Shown one piece after another: positions 9,852-20,664 of a stretch of DNA of 45,845 nt (its first letter is position 1; each line of letters begins with the position of its first letter). The position numbers were made by a program, and so were the translations under genes. The stretch covers positions 1 through 45,845 of the forward strand of contig WMKJ01000103.1 of the NCBI GenBank assembly GCA_009733715.1, given 5' to 3'. The notes below the pieces were generated by a model. It did no database searches and was not told where the DNA came from. It saw only the letters and a program-made list of their open reading frames with translations. Source of the stretch: Herpomyces periplanetae (taxonomy: Eukaryota; Ascomycota; Laboulbeniomycetes; Herpomycetales; Herpomycetaceae).

Positions 9852-10574
9852 TTACATTCTACTACTATGAAAAACATAGGGATTGTAAAATTTTGTAGGA
9901 ACTACTATATGTCTACTATCGGTTAACGCTAGGAAAATATTATTCCAGTCGAACGCTTCGTGCAAATCTTTGGCGAAAAGCAGCTCTGGATATAGGTAGA
10001 ATTTTTCAGTCATTTTATGTTCAAATTGTTCCCAAGTCAAATACTTCTTTAGGTTTCCGGAGCTCTCTTGCTGTGAATCACCAGGGTTAACGTGCGATTC
10101 AGTATCGACAGATGTAGACGGCGCATGGTTAAAATAAGACAAATCAAATGACATTACTGCATTGTTAAATTTCTCTTGATAATGGGCTGACTGGTTGAAT
10201 TTCCTTTTGCGTGATACATTAGAATAAACGTTTAATGTTGAATGAGCAGACTCCAGAGACAAATATCCAGGACTGGACGAATCAGGTAATCTAGTTTCAC
10301 TTCCAGTAACTCCTAAATTCTTGACTGACGTGTTAGATTGTCGTTGGTGTGAACTAACAGAGTTAACGAGTAATTCTGTATCGACAGGTGCAGACGGCGC
10401 ATGATCAAAATAAGACAAATCAAATAACGTTATTGCATCCTGTGTAGTAAAGGATGAGAAACTGCTATCAGTGGCAATGGACTGAATTTCATTTGGAGTA
10501 ACTTTTGTGGGAAAGCTAGAAACAGTATGAAGAAGAATAAACAAATATAACATCGAGTCTTGGGGTTTTATCAT
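9852..10574 (-). CDS. Predicted secreted protein with internal duplication, no known family
   Basis: Single-exon frame of 240 residues from the ATG at 10574. A signal peptide is visible: a short leader with a second Met at residue 8, then hydrophobic LYLFILLHTVSS and a likely cleavage before FPTKV. Two copies of a motif with core FDLSYFxHAPSxxVDTE start at residues 51 and 143, exactly 92 residues apart. They are separated by a basic RKRK (122-125), which could be a Kex2-like processing site. The C-terminal 65 residues (YLTWEQFEHKMTEKFYLYPE onward) are rich in aromatic residues and look like a small folded domain. There is one Cys or none in the whole chain. I recognise no family. Short, secreted, repeat-bearing and alone in a gene desert, it resembles an effector or cell-surface peptide precursor; that is inference only. 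Two MADS-box-like sites lie upstream at 11027 and 12289. Confidence 0.6.
   Translation of the reverse strand: MIKPQDSMLYLFILLHTVSSFPTKVTPNEIQSIATDSSFSSFTTQDAITLFDLSYFDHAPSAPVDTELLVNSVSSHQRQSNTSVKNLGVTGSETRLPDSSSPGYLSLESAHSTLNVYSNVSRKRKFNQSAHYQEKFNNAVMSFDLSYFNHAPSTSVDTESHVNPGDSQQESSGNLKKYLTWEQFEHKMTEKFYLYPELLFAKDLHEAFDWNNIFLALTDSRHIVVPTKFYNPYVFHSSRM
10087..10164 (-). repeat. Direct repeat, copy 2 (as read on the minus strand) within the secreted-protein gene
   Basis: This 78-bp segment matches 10363-10440 at about 65 of 78 positions by hand alignment, with most differences being transitions. The offset is 276 bp, exactly 92 codons, so the repeat is in frame and encodes the second FDLSYFNHAPSTSVDTE unit. 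Confidence 0.8.
10363..10440 (-). repeat. Direct repeat, copy 1 within the secreted-protein gene
   Basis: Partner of 10087-10164. It encodes the first unit, FDLSYFDHAPSAPVDTE. The best-conserved part is a 19-bp run starting AAAATAAGACAAATC on the plus strand. Confidence 0.8.
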
Positions 10575-11026
10575 CAATAAACTGCCAGCTGTTTAATTCA
10601 AACTTGGCTCCATAGATATGTATATGGCAATACGCATAGTTTCTAAATAGATGGAATGTCGATGTATGATATTTGACTGGTACAACAAAACTTTGAAAAT
10701 GTAGAGATCAGAAAAACGGAAGTATCTGGTCGATTTCGCCAAAGATATAAAATTTATCTACACCAAAGCAGAGCACGATGTTATGTTTAAGACAAAAAGG
10801 GCGCGAACATGGACAAATGTAACAATTCAGCAGATTATGATGTTTTGTAGCTACAAACATTGAAAATCGTCAAGCGGTAAAACACTCCTAAATAAGTTCT
10901 CTGTCAGATGAAAGCACTGCATCAAAAGAAACTTACAACACTCACGCAGTAACCGTGCATCATAACCTATGCGGGTGAGCATGAATGCGATATTACAACA
11001 TATCCGGAGGAAATCTTACGTTAAAA

Positions 11027-11042
11027 TTACCCATTAAGGAAA
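11027..11042. promoter_or_regulatory. MADS-box (Mcm1/SRF P-box-like) site
   Basis: TTACCCATTAAGGAAA fits the pattern TTNCC-N6-GGNAA bound by Mcm1-type MADS proteins. It lies about 450 bp upstream of the secreted-protein start on the minus strand. Confidence 0.4.
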
Positions 11043-12288
11043 ATTTCCGAAGCCTCCCCAAAATATGACAAGTTCAACTCTTCCAGTGTGAAAAAGCATG
11101 GCAAGGCTGGCGATTCAATATCTTTCGGTAGATGTAAATTTCTCATACCACCATTGAACTTCTTTAGACTACCAGTTTGCGGCCTAACATAGGGAATATT
11201 TCTGTTTCGACTAATGTAGAAAATGTGAAATTAACAAGCTATGGACAAATAGGTGTGATCCAACAGATACGAACTAATCGATTGGAGATGCCTTTCAACT
11301 TTCTTCTTGTGCCTTCTAGAAGCCAACTATGCTTTAGCAAACGTTGGACTGGTTTTGACTTCTAGGCTAGTAATAACTGACGAGAAAATTGAGTATTTTG
11401 GGAAGTTTTCGCCTTGGAACAGTGGCGAGACGCTATACTACATATAAGCTAAATATCACGCTAAGGAGATATGCAGATCATATCTTGAGGAATCCCGCGA
11501 AAAGGAAATAGGGCGATAGAGATATCCAAGCCGTGCAACAGTGAAAGTTCAGCTCAAACAATGGCCATTGTTATTGCCAGCCAAACGAAATACCAGAGAG
11601 AAGCTGCAGGGAATTAGCTGGAACTGCGAATCGGCGACTCCTATGATGGTCTGGGCCCATCGTAAGTAGCAATAGAGTTCCCGGAGCACTCCAAAACCCC
11701 GATATTTCACGGTTTCGAACCCAGTAATTTACCGTGAAAATTCCTATTCAATAATGGAAATGTTCATGCTTTTCGCTTCGAATGAACTATTTTTGAAACC
11801 GCTTACATTCAATCCCGTACAACATTGTCTACGTAATTACCATCGTCAATGTGAATCCTACCCGCACGTTCGATCCAATGTCATAAAGTCCAAAATCATT
11901 ACCGGATTGGTAGATAATATGAAGCCTTTTCATCACCATCATTATAATTTGGCGGGATTCACGAAACTCAAGTGTTCTGTACCAGTTGTAACCCGTTTGT
12001 GCCGCTGTGTGTGATTGATTCGGCTTATATCGGTCAGCTGCGTACAGGGCGTGGAATTGGTAATAATCGGTGATGTTACGAGTAATGGATTTCTATTACG
12101 CAATTAAATGTTAAATATACCTCAGGAGTTCTATACTGTTTGGAAATTTTGGGGTTTTCCCTTAAATTCTCCCTCTGCCGAAAGCATTATTTATATTTGC
12201 TAAATACCAAATATCCATCCAACAGTATACAGACAGATTTGTTACAAAGGTGCAGCAGCATTCGTTTGTCTCCAGACTTCTCCTGAAA

Positions 12289-12304
12289 TTACCCAAATAG
12301 GAAA
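12289..12304. promoter_or_regulatory. MADS-box (Mcm1/SRF P-box-like) site
   Basis: TTACCCAAATAGGAAA fits TTNCC-N6-GGNAA. It lies about 1.7 kb upstream of the secreted-protein gene and is remote from any other gene. Confidence 0.4.
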
Positions 12305-12786
12305 TTTTCCCCCCAAAATTCATGTATTTTACAAATCTTGATCTTGACTGTACGCTATAATCGTGTAACTTGTCGGGATTTCAACTACATAATAACACAG
12401 TTCTTTCGTCTTCTCTGTACTTTTGCTCAGACTGGAAATCCACCAAGTGTCTATTATTTCACGTTTGGTTCAACTACTGTACGCTGGATTCCCTATACAC
12501 TCCCTTCTCCCATCGTGCATCAAGTCCACAAGTTTCCCGAACTAAGCTGTGCTATTCATTATTCTTCTCACCTGGTTCCGTGTAGCTTAAGTTCCCCATC
12601 TTAGATTATATAGTGTCCTTGCAAATCTATCCCCCTTAACGTACACTCGCTCGTTCCCTTGTCTGTTTTGGATTGTCCTCGTTGTAGGCAATCTGCATTC
12701 CCGTCTCTGCAGCATCTGGATCAAAGTTACCAAATGACAAGCTAATGGTAAACTGAAGATGCAACTCCCTACATCAAGCTGTCTTC

Positions 12787-12811
12787 CCTCCTCCTCCTCC
12801 TCCTCCTCCTC
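12787..12811. repeat. (CTC)n microsatellite
   Basis: About eight tandem CTC/TCC units in non-coding DNA. Confidence 0.85.
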
Positions 12812-15800
12812 TTTGGGACTCTCAAGGCCTTCCATCCCACACCTACTCCCAGTAAAATCCGTATCATGAGTTCATGTCAAGATATAAATTTATCCTGTCC
12901 CATGCACAAAACTTTCCTGCGATTTTAACAGCTGGCCCTGCCCATTATTAGAGTACCACATGTATTGTAATGCAAGTCCTGTTTCTTTCTTCATTCCGAG
13001 CATGTGCGACCAAAAGTTACTCAAACGGTATTCGTTCTTTTTACACTTTTCAGTCATCTGTGAGCCTGCATCGCTCACCCCAGGGCCGGTTTTAGTCGTA
13101 TCTCTCGTAAAGACTTCTGTCAATTTCGGGATTGAAACGAGCTAAGCATATTTCCAGTTTTGGTTTTCAACGTAGCCAATTTTACCGACACTACCCTTTC
13201 AATGTATACAGGATTTTCCATGTTTCACATTGATACTTTATGTTACCTTACTTCGTTTATCCGGAAATAAACGACACCGGTGCACTCGAACTTGGGGTTT
13301 CCACATCTTTGGTATACTCTCAGCTTGTGTTGACCGTATTCCAGTTACTTAACATTTTAATGTACTGCAGCACCGAATCCCAAACCCCGAATTCTTATAC
13401 CCTCTAACTTCAGCCCAGAACCGCTTATTGACAGTTTTTAACTGGCAAACAACTACATGGTATACGCATATATTACACGTAAATTGCAATTCGTAGAGGA
13501 AGACAAATAGGAATCTTTTCCTTGGATCTATTTGCTAAGCCTATATTCATTAAATCTAGTCAACTTAATCCGAAAATGGATAACCTTTAAGTACTCAAGT
13601 AAACACCAATGTAATGAACATTCTCTTTCAGTTTTAAATACCCCACTGTAAGTATTCCACCACTAAATTATGCAAAAATCAATTACAACTGTAATAGTAC
13701 GTACAAATTTTCTCATTGTTCCTCAGATAATCAATATTAACAATCGCTGTGACGATTATTAAGGTTAGTACGGCGAGCCTTGTTATATTACATACTAGCA
13801 TGAGAATTTCACGGAACGAGAATGCTTTAATAGAAATTGGCCGAGCGTCAATGGCAGAAGCTTTTTCATACACAATAAACTACTGAGAATGAACGGGAAG
13901 GAATATTATACTACTGTTAGTTGTGGGGTTGGCTTACACTACGGATTTGACTGGAATGTCATCATTTAGATGTCGTTCCATTTTAACCTTAGTTTATACT
14001 GGAGAGCTACAATTTCATTGGAATAATCACACAGCCCAAAGTTGGCATCTAAATTTTCGTGTAACATGCGAGTGTAAAATTAATGATTATTCTATACAAA
14101 GAATGCGCTAGCGGAATGAAAACTATCTTTTGAGCGGACATTCGGATCTCCTATGTAAGTTGGATTGACATTACCAATTACACAAACCGTGTAGAATAGA
14201 CGTTTCCTTTGAAGCTCAGTAACTAGGAACATTCACAACTCAATATACTCAACTTCCAGTGGGTAGGTACATGAAAAATCAGAAATTGCACGATCAGATG
14301 AATTGAGGATCTGTGCAAGTAAGTGTACTTCTAGATGGCCCAGAGTGAAATGGATGAAGTACGCTAAAGAATTTAGAGTTGAAAATAAAATACTAGTGTT
14401 CAAATATCTTGGTTGTTGAACAAAACTTGTGAAACTGACCAAGTGTTTGATGCGATGTACAATCTTATGAAAAGTTCAGCTACGCAAGAGCAAACAAAAA
14501 TCTTGAAAGCATGGGTAAAGAATTGTGTGGAATGAACAGTAAATAGTAGGGTGCAGTAGTAATAGTATTATACAAGCTTGTAGGATAAATATGAAATTAT
14601 ACACACGGTGTTTCACCCGTATGCCCAACAAAAGATAAAGTATGAAGCCAAGTCAGTCAAATCTAGACACGATAGGAGTAAAGGAAAAAGAATTACTATT
14701 GGGAAACTACAGACTGAAATAAAATCTCAAGTATTGTCACATGACTGTATTGGTAAAGTAACGGTAATTGATGAGTGTATATATTTTAGCATAAGTTAAG
14801 GGTAAAATTCAAGAAAAAATATTAACCATAAACGGCTAAATAAAGCTATGAAGCTCTAGAAAACGTCTATTTCACACCAATTTTACGAAGTTCCGCATAA
14901 TTCGAACGCAAACGCTTTCCTTTCCCCAAAACGGAGCATGTTTGGGCAAATGACATCATGATTACTTCATCGCCAAATGCGATGCACTCAATGTCCGGTG
15001 CATTTACAATGATCCGGGCAATTCCTGTTTAGGGCACGACGGTTCGGGGAAACTGCTGATCCGTGGTTCTGGGGAAAAGTTGTTGCGCCCGAGAGACGGG
15101 GACGGGAAGAAACGCGACTTAACGCAAAAAGGTAAACTGTTCTGTGGACAATAGTACTGTCCCACGTAGTATTTTTTATCTTGATGTATACATTTATCCC
15201 TGTGGTTCGTTATAATGGGGTTTAGGCATACTGCTTTACGTTAAAGCAAGCCTACGCAAACAAATATCTCCGGGTAATTACAAAATGTAAGCACGAGAAT
15301 TGTAAGGGCTGAGATAGAAATCCTTTTATTTGGCAATAATTTGTCTGAACAAAATGGGACAAGAATGGAAAATGTATTAGTAATCGATTTACAAGATATC
15401 GGGTTATCCCAACGGTTACAGAGTGCACAATAAGATAAAATCTGTGATACCTTGTTTTTAAGATTTTAGTATTCGGGTAAATACACAGCCAATCAAAAGG
15501 GATATGATTGGAAATAATCGATGTACATCTACACACACTAGTCATCATGTATAAATCATTAGGGCTGCTCCCTACAAGCCTTGGGTTTGGTGTCGTAGAG
15601 TGAAGTTTATGTGTTTAATAAAAACGGAAATTCTCTGTTTAGCGGTATACAAGTATAAATATTCATTCACAATATCATAACACCAACAGAATTTTGACCA
15701 TAAATATTTATGCCGTAAACATGTGATTATAATCTGTGTGGGGTTGAAAATTTGATCATTGATATAATAAAAACTCCAAATTTGCCTTGAAATGTCAGAT

Positions 15801-17316
15801 ATTTTATTACACAAAACTAATTAATAAAACTGTGTATCCATTAATTCAGTTATGTGATAGTATGAAGTATCGTTTTTGCTGCCCTAAATGCTAGCCTTTA
15901 TTTAAGAGCCTTTTGCCAGAATTGCAGTCCACAAAACACCATCCGTATAAGGCCCCGATTAAATCTTGTATCGTGTATTTTGAAAAAAATCATTTCCTTA
16001 CTTTCAAAGCAAATATGAAAAACCCCATTCCTTCTTTACCAATATCATGAAAAATTGGCTCAATCAACGATAAAGCAAAAACTCTCTAATATAGTTTTTC
16101 ACAATCCACCATCTGAATTTCCCTTCCATTCCAAATTTGGAGTTTTCATGACTAAGCATCCCTAAAACTAATTTACTAACCGCTTTTGGCTCCCAAGTCA
16201 CGCTCCTGCTCAGTAACCCTCTTATCGCAGTCATGTGCGGCTGATTAATCGGATTAGTAAGAACACACCTGAAAAATCTTCGGCAAACCTTCACTTTCAA
16301 GTTTGTCTTCAGACAAGTTTTTGTTCAATTTTGCTTAACATGGAATGTTGGAAGCATTTAAAGAACGGTTTTCCCCAAGTTCGCCGAATTTCCCTATATT
16401 AGGCTATATTTAATAATACGGTTTTAATGCTTTTTGAATATATCAATACTTATTTTCCTTTCAATCACACCTTTTCCCCGTCTTTTGATCGATTATCTAC
16501 GAACTGTTTAATACGACATTTTCTGCCATTCCCAGCTTGATACAATTTATAATTCTATTCATAATTGATTTATCCGTACAAATTTCACGTTAAATCTCTA
16601 AATATAACTAATTGAAAACATATTGTGCCATTTGCTTTACGCTATCATGGAACGGTTACTTCACTGAGTCCGCTGTATCATCCCTATAGCTTACCTAAAC
16701 TATGTGAAATTTAGCCATTATTATTTCATCATTACTGAATCTTCAATAACCAGACGATCCATTCAGTCTGCCTTACTTTCAATTTTCATATCTGAGATGT
16801 GAAGTGGGGAGGCAGAAACGGCAGTGCAGACAGACTTTCGAACCGGCAATCAATTAGTTACACACAGCACAATTGGTGGGTGCAACTGGATAACTTAATG
16901 GGCTTGGATTACTACATTGCGTAAATTACTGCTATTATAAGCTTAATAGGGCCGCCGGTATTAAGTACGGAAAATTCAAAAATGCATATGGATGATTATG
17001 GGTATTAGGTACGGAATGGAAAAGAAACGTGTGTTCGGCCGGTGTACACGCGTTTTAGTGCGGAGGGCCAAGATCATTGATGCTCGCGCGGAGAATTTGA
17101 TTTAGCATTATCCGATTCAAATACTGAACCGCCCCGCGCTAAAGCGGCAAGAAATCATTTTGAGCTGTGAGATTCTTGTTTCCTCAGAAGGGTGAATTCA
17201 CTGTTTTCAAATCCAAATCTATTCTAAGCCGAAATTCATTACAACTCGCGCTTCGTTATCGGTTGTCAAAAATACCTTTGCTGCTCCTAAAAGATTCATA
17301 TGGCCTCGTGAACATC

Positions 17317-19275
17317 ATGATTTTTAATTGGATTAATTTGTCGCGATGGCACACCCGATTAGCCATTTCGCTGATTGCCGCTGTCGGAATTTTCTCCCAA
17401 GATGCATTGTCATGCAAGGTAGTCACTAAAGGTGAAAATGAATGGCATATGAATAAGCCAGAGTTCGACCGGAGGCAGCTGGTTACTGTGAATTTGGCGC
17501 TTAAATTCAAAAATATCGAGCACTTATCTGAATCGATAATGGCAGTTTCAACACCAAATCACGACTGCTACGGAAATTATTGGTCCCGCGATGATGTTAT
17601 AGATTACTTTTATCCGGATGTGCGATCATTGGACATTGTACAAAACTGGTTATGGGACAATGGAATCGGTGAAGTTCACATTACGGAACGCTCTATCGTC
17701 AAATTTCGGTGCACTGTTGCTCAATTTGATAAAATGTTCTCCAGCAACATTTCATCATTCCGTATAGATGAACCACTCGAATTACGCGATCAGAGATATA
17801 CAATTGCGCCGCACTTATCAAAACTTATAGATTTTATATCTTTCTCCGATGATTTTTTTCATAATAATAATAGTGATAGCGATGACGACGACGACGACGA
17901 CCATAGTAATTTTCAGCTTGTTCCGTGTAAAAATTGGATACCGTTCAATCGCTCTAGTAGTCTCTGTCCAAACTCTAACACTTCCAAATTACAACTCTTC
18001 CAAGATATTCCGGCCAATGCAAGCGCAGTTTACGTCCCGCCTTGTATCAACGAGTTTTATAACTTTACACAATACCTGCCTATTGCTACATCTGGATCAC
18101 GGAGCGTGATGTTCTCGTATTACAATAGTACGGTTACTCGAAGTGATCTTAATGTTTTTCAAAAAATTACTGGTATGCCACCGACTAAATTTTCGCGCGA
18201 ATCAATCGGCGCGCGGAATAGTTGGCATAAACATTCTGGTAATCCCTCTGTACACTATGAGAGTAATCTCGACGTTCAGGTGCTTTATCGGGTAGGACTC
18301 GGTTTACCTATCACCGAATATATCACTGAAGGCTTTGCGCCCTTTCTGCCATTTTCGCGAACTGGACACGCTGGGAAGCAAAAAAATGAGCCATTTTCTG
18401 CTACATTTTCTTATTTATTGGATAAACCTGATGAAGAAATACCCCAAGTTGTATCAATATCATACGCTGATGCTGAATTCTCAGTTCCGTTGTCATATGC
18501 AAAGCGAGTTTGCAACATGATTGGATTCCTCGGGCTACGTGGGGTATCCGTTCTCTCCTCAAGTGGAAACTATGGCGTTGGTAAGACGTGTCTAACCGGC
18601 AATGGAAAAACTGAGAAAATGATGTTTGAACCAACATTTCCTGCATCATGTATTTGGGTAACGAGTGTCGGTGGCACAACGTTAAATGGTACAGATGAGG
18701 TTGGATGGGAACATTCTTCAGGTGGCTTTTCGACACTCTGGACTCGTGATGAGGCAGCTTACCAAGATGGTTCGGTCATTGGATACCTGAAGCAATTAAA
18801 TAGAACTCATGAACTATCGAATATCTTATCACATATAGCAATGGAAGGACGGGCAACACCCGACATATCCGCAATGGCAGCAAATCCTAACTACGGGTTT
18901 GTTAATGCAAACAAGTATCACGAACTTCCAGGAACATCAGCGGCATGTCCAGTTGTTGCTGGTATTATTGCGCTACTTAATGATGCGCGGTTCCGAAGAA
19001 GTCCAGCACTACCGGCAATGGGGTTCATCAATCCGTGGCTCTATGCAGAGCGGAAAGAAATTCTTCGTGATATTACCCTCGGGTACTCCATCGGATGCGG
19101 ATCTCCGGCTACTCGTACACTCTCCTCATTTCGAGCAATGTCTGGATGGGATCCTGTGACCGGGTTGGGAGTGCCAAACTTTCCACGGATGTTACGCTCA
19201 GCACTAGCAATGAAAAAGGGTGTTAATTGTAATGCGCGACAATTAGGTTTGCGAGGGAAAAAAGGTTCACGATGA
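17317..19275 (+). CDS. Secreted sedolisin (S53 serine-carboxyl peptidase, tripeptidyl-peptidase type)
   Basis: 652 residues from the ATG at 17317; the frame is open upstream but has no better start. A signal peptide (LAISLIAAVGIFSQDALS) is followed by a pro-kumamolisin activation domain, about 35-175, including the NYWSRDDVIDYF block. An Asp-rich linker (residues about 188-195, GAC repeats) precedes the catalytic domain. The catalytic Glu315/Asp319 pair is in ESNLDVQ and the nucleophile Ser541 in GTSAACPVVAG. Calcium-site residues are Asp585 (RDITLG) and Asp612 (GWDPVTGLG). The oxyanion-hole position is Asn418 (SSGNYGVG), where sedolisins normally have Asp. The family works in acidic extracellular or vacuolar conditions, cleaving tripeptides or proteins. 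Family is certain; activity is uncertain because of the Asn. The upstream 150 bp is GC-rich and may be the promoter. Confidence 0.93.
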   Translation: MIFNWINLSRWHTRLAISLIAAVGIFSQDALSCKVVTKGENEWHMNKPEFDRRQLVTVNLALKFKNIEHLSESIMAVSTPNHDCYGNYWSRDDVIDYFYPDVRSLDIVQNWLWDNGIGEVHITERSIVKFRCTVAQFDKMFSSNISSFRIDEPLELRDQRYTIAPHLSKLIDFISFSDDFFHNNNSDSDDDDDDDHSNFQLVPCKNWIPFNRSSSLCPNSNTSKLQLFQDIPANASAVYVPPCINEFYNFTQYLPIATSGSRSVMFSYYNSTVTRSDLNVFQKITGMPPTKFSRESIGARNSWHKHSGNPSVHYESNLDVQVLYRVGLGLPITEYITEGFAPFLPFSRTGHAGKQKNEPFSATFSYLLDKPDEEIPQVVSISYADAEFSVPLSYAKRVCNMIGFLGLRGVSVLSSSGNYGVGKTCLTGNGKTEKMMFEPTFPASCIWVTSVGGTTLNGTDEVGWEHSSGGFSTLWTRDEAAYQDGSVIGYLKQLNRTHELSNILSHIAMEGRATPDISAMAANPNYGFVNANKYHELPGTSAACPVVAGIIALLNDARFRRSPALPAMGFINPWLYAERKEILRDITLGYSIGCGSPATRTLSSFRAMSGWDPVTGLGVPNFPRMLRSALAMKKGVNCNARQLGLRGKKGSR

Positions 19276-19364
19276 AATATACATGTGAAACGGATAACGC
19301 GAGTTAATGATTTGTTTTAATTTATAATGATATAAACAAAAGTTTTGGAGATTGCTAATTCATA

Positions 19365-20213
19365 TTACATTGGAAGGGCATCTCTGACCCGTGGCCTAAC
19401 CCGCGGAATGAAAATTTTATCCTTGGGAGCTGGGGATAACATGGTTGGTGGAACATCACCTAGGACATTATCCTTTTCACAGTTGGTGATATTGATGTGA
19501 GAGTCACCGGATAACGTATACGGAAAATAGATAGTAGAAAAGGCATGATGGCGTGCAGTGAACGGGTGCGTTTTTGGCAAGTTACGTAACGAGCGTGTGG
19601 GTGAAGGTTGTTCGGAAATGTGAGATACAAACTTAGCATAAGGTGATGATTCCCCTGAGGGGCGTTTTGAGGATGGATGATCGTCGATCAGGGTGGATGC
19701 AATGCTGGAAAAACGAGAAAATCGGTTATTTTGCATTCTTTCAATGGGATAACCGCTCAAGTTTAATTTTGTTTCATCCGTCCAGTGCGTAGAAGAGCGA
19801 AGTGGCGTAGCTAATTTCCTGTTATATTGCGATTTGAATATTCTATGCGTGGGGAAAAAGGGAGAAGATTTACTCCAGTCCGATAAGGCTAACTTTGCAC
19901 TTTCACGGGCAAGGTTGTAATGGTATGATGGTGACGCCATGGAAGGTATTAGGTTATGGCGGTTAATATGTTGTTTGAATTGGGGGGTTAGTAGTAATGT
20001 TGGTGGCAAACGAGTAATTGGAGAATATCTCCAGTGGGAAATTCGCTCTCTTAATAGCGGCATTTGAGAAGATGAAGTTGACGATCGAGAGTGTGAAAAT
20101 AACAGAGGATTTATATATCCTAATTTTGTAAGTTTTAATTCATCACGATCTACTCGATAATGCGGAGTAGATTTTGCAATATGTAAATAATCGTCAAATT
20201 TAAAGGGTGGCAT
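19365..20213 (-). CDS. Orphan protein, 282 residues
   Basis: A continuous frame from the ATG at 20213 to a stop at 19365. It has no signal peptide, membrane segment or motif I recognise. Composition is rich in Ser, Arg, Pro, His and Tyr, with much predicted disorder. The N terminus (PPFKFDDYLHIAKSTPHYR) and C terminus (KDKIFIPRVRPRVRDALPM) look the most structured. It converges on the sedolisin (89 bp between stops) and lies 451 bp downstream of the MYND/SET gene on the same strand. Its length in AT-rich DNA and well-placed ATG support a real gene, but unseen exons are possible. Confidence 0.55.
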   Translation of the reverse strand: MPPFKFDDYLHIAKSTPHYRVDRDELKLTKLGYINPLLFSHSRSSTSSSQMPLLRERISHWRYSPITRLPPTLLLTPQFKQHINRHNLIPSMASPSYHYNLARESAKLALSDWSKSSPFFPTHRIFKSQYNRKLATPLRSSTHWTDETKLNLSGYPIERMQNNRFSRFSSIASTLIDDHPSSKRPSGESSPYAKFVSHISEQPSPTRSLRNLPKTHPFTARHHAFSTIYFPYTLSGDSHINITNCEKDNVLGDVPPTMLSPAPKDKIFIPRVRPRVRDALPM

Positions 20214-20664
20214 AATTCAATGTTGCTTGGATATAAAGAGGTGATTTCCTTGTAAAATCAGTTAAAAAGTCCTTGACCTATGAACGTGTAGTGAGAAGTG
20301 TATTGTTCATATGTCAATCGTACGGGTAACTGGACAGTGTTATGAAAATAGAAAAGTATAGTACAAAGCGCGACAATGCGCACAAGTATAAGGATATCAA
20401 TAATATAAGATTAATATGCAGTAGTGTAAGAATTGTGCAAGGGGAAAAGTTCTATCAAACCATCATGTACAAATCTTTTAAAAACACGATAAGTCCATTC
20501 GTCCATGCGACATTCATCCATCCACTCTTTCATCAATTCATTCGTACATTCCACCTCATTTTCCACCAATGCCCAGTCCCTTCGCCTTCGTATTTGTTTA
20601 TTCTCACGAGACCATGACGTAATGGAACGCCACAGCTACGGCGCGGAGCACGTGAGATTGGTGG
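20214..20664. other. Intergenic region between orphan and MYND/SET gene
   Basis: 451 bp holding the orphan's upstream region and the 3' end of the MYND/SET gene. Only short, unconvincing frames are present. Confidence 0.5.

Larger units (their letters stand above)
10575..17316. other. Gene desert, 10.6-17.3 kb
   Basis: Over 6.7 kb no frame exceeds about 98 codons, and none shows a recognisable domain, signal peptide or conserved splice context. Composition is AT-rich with two GC-richer islands at about 15010-15125 and 16790-17150. The second is next to the sedolisin and is probably its promoter. A (CTC)n microsatellite lies at 12787-12811 and two CArG-type sites are listed separately. No transposon ends, tRNA or rRNA were recognised. 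Confidence 0.5.

Noticed and set aside
11700-11730. TTTCGAACCC, resembling a tRNA B box
   Set aside because: No matching A box, acceptor stem or T-stem pairing around it. The similar TTCGAACCGG at about 16830 fails for the same reason.
16376-16400. TTTCCCTATATTAGG as another MADS-box site
   Set aside because: The spacing between CC and GG is not six, so it does not fit the P-box pattern of the other sites.
17167-17316. N-terminal extension of the sedolisin upstream of 17317
   Set aside because: The frame is open but has no ATG, and the signal peptide follows directly from the Met at 17317.
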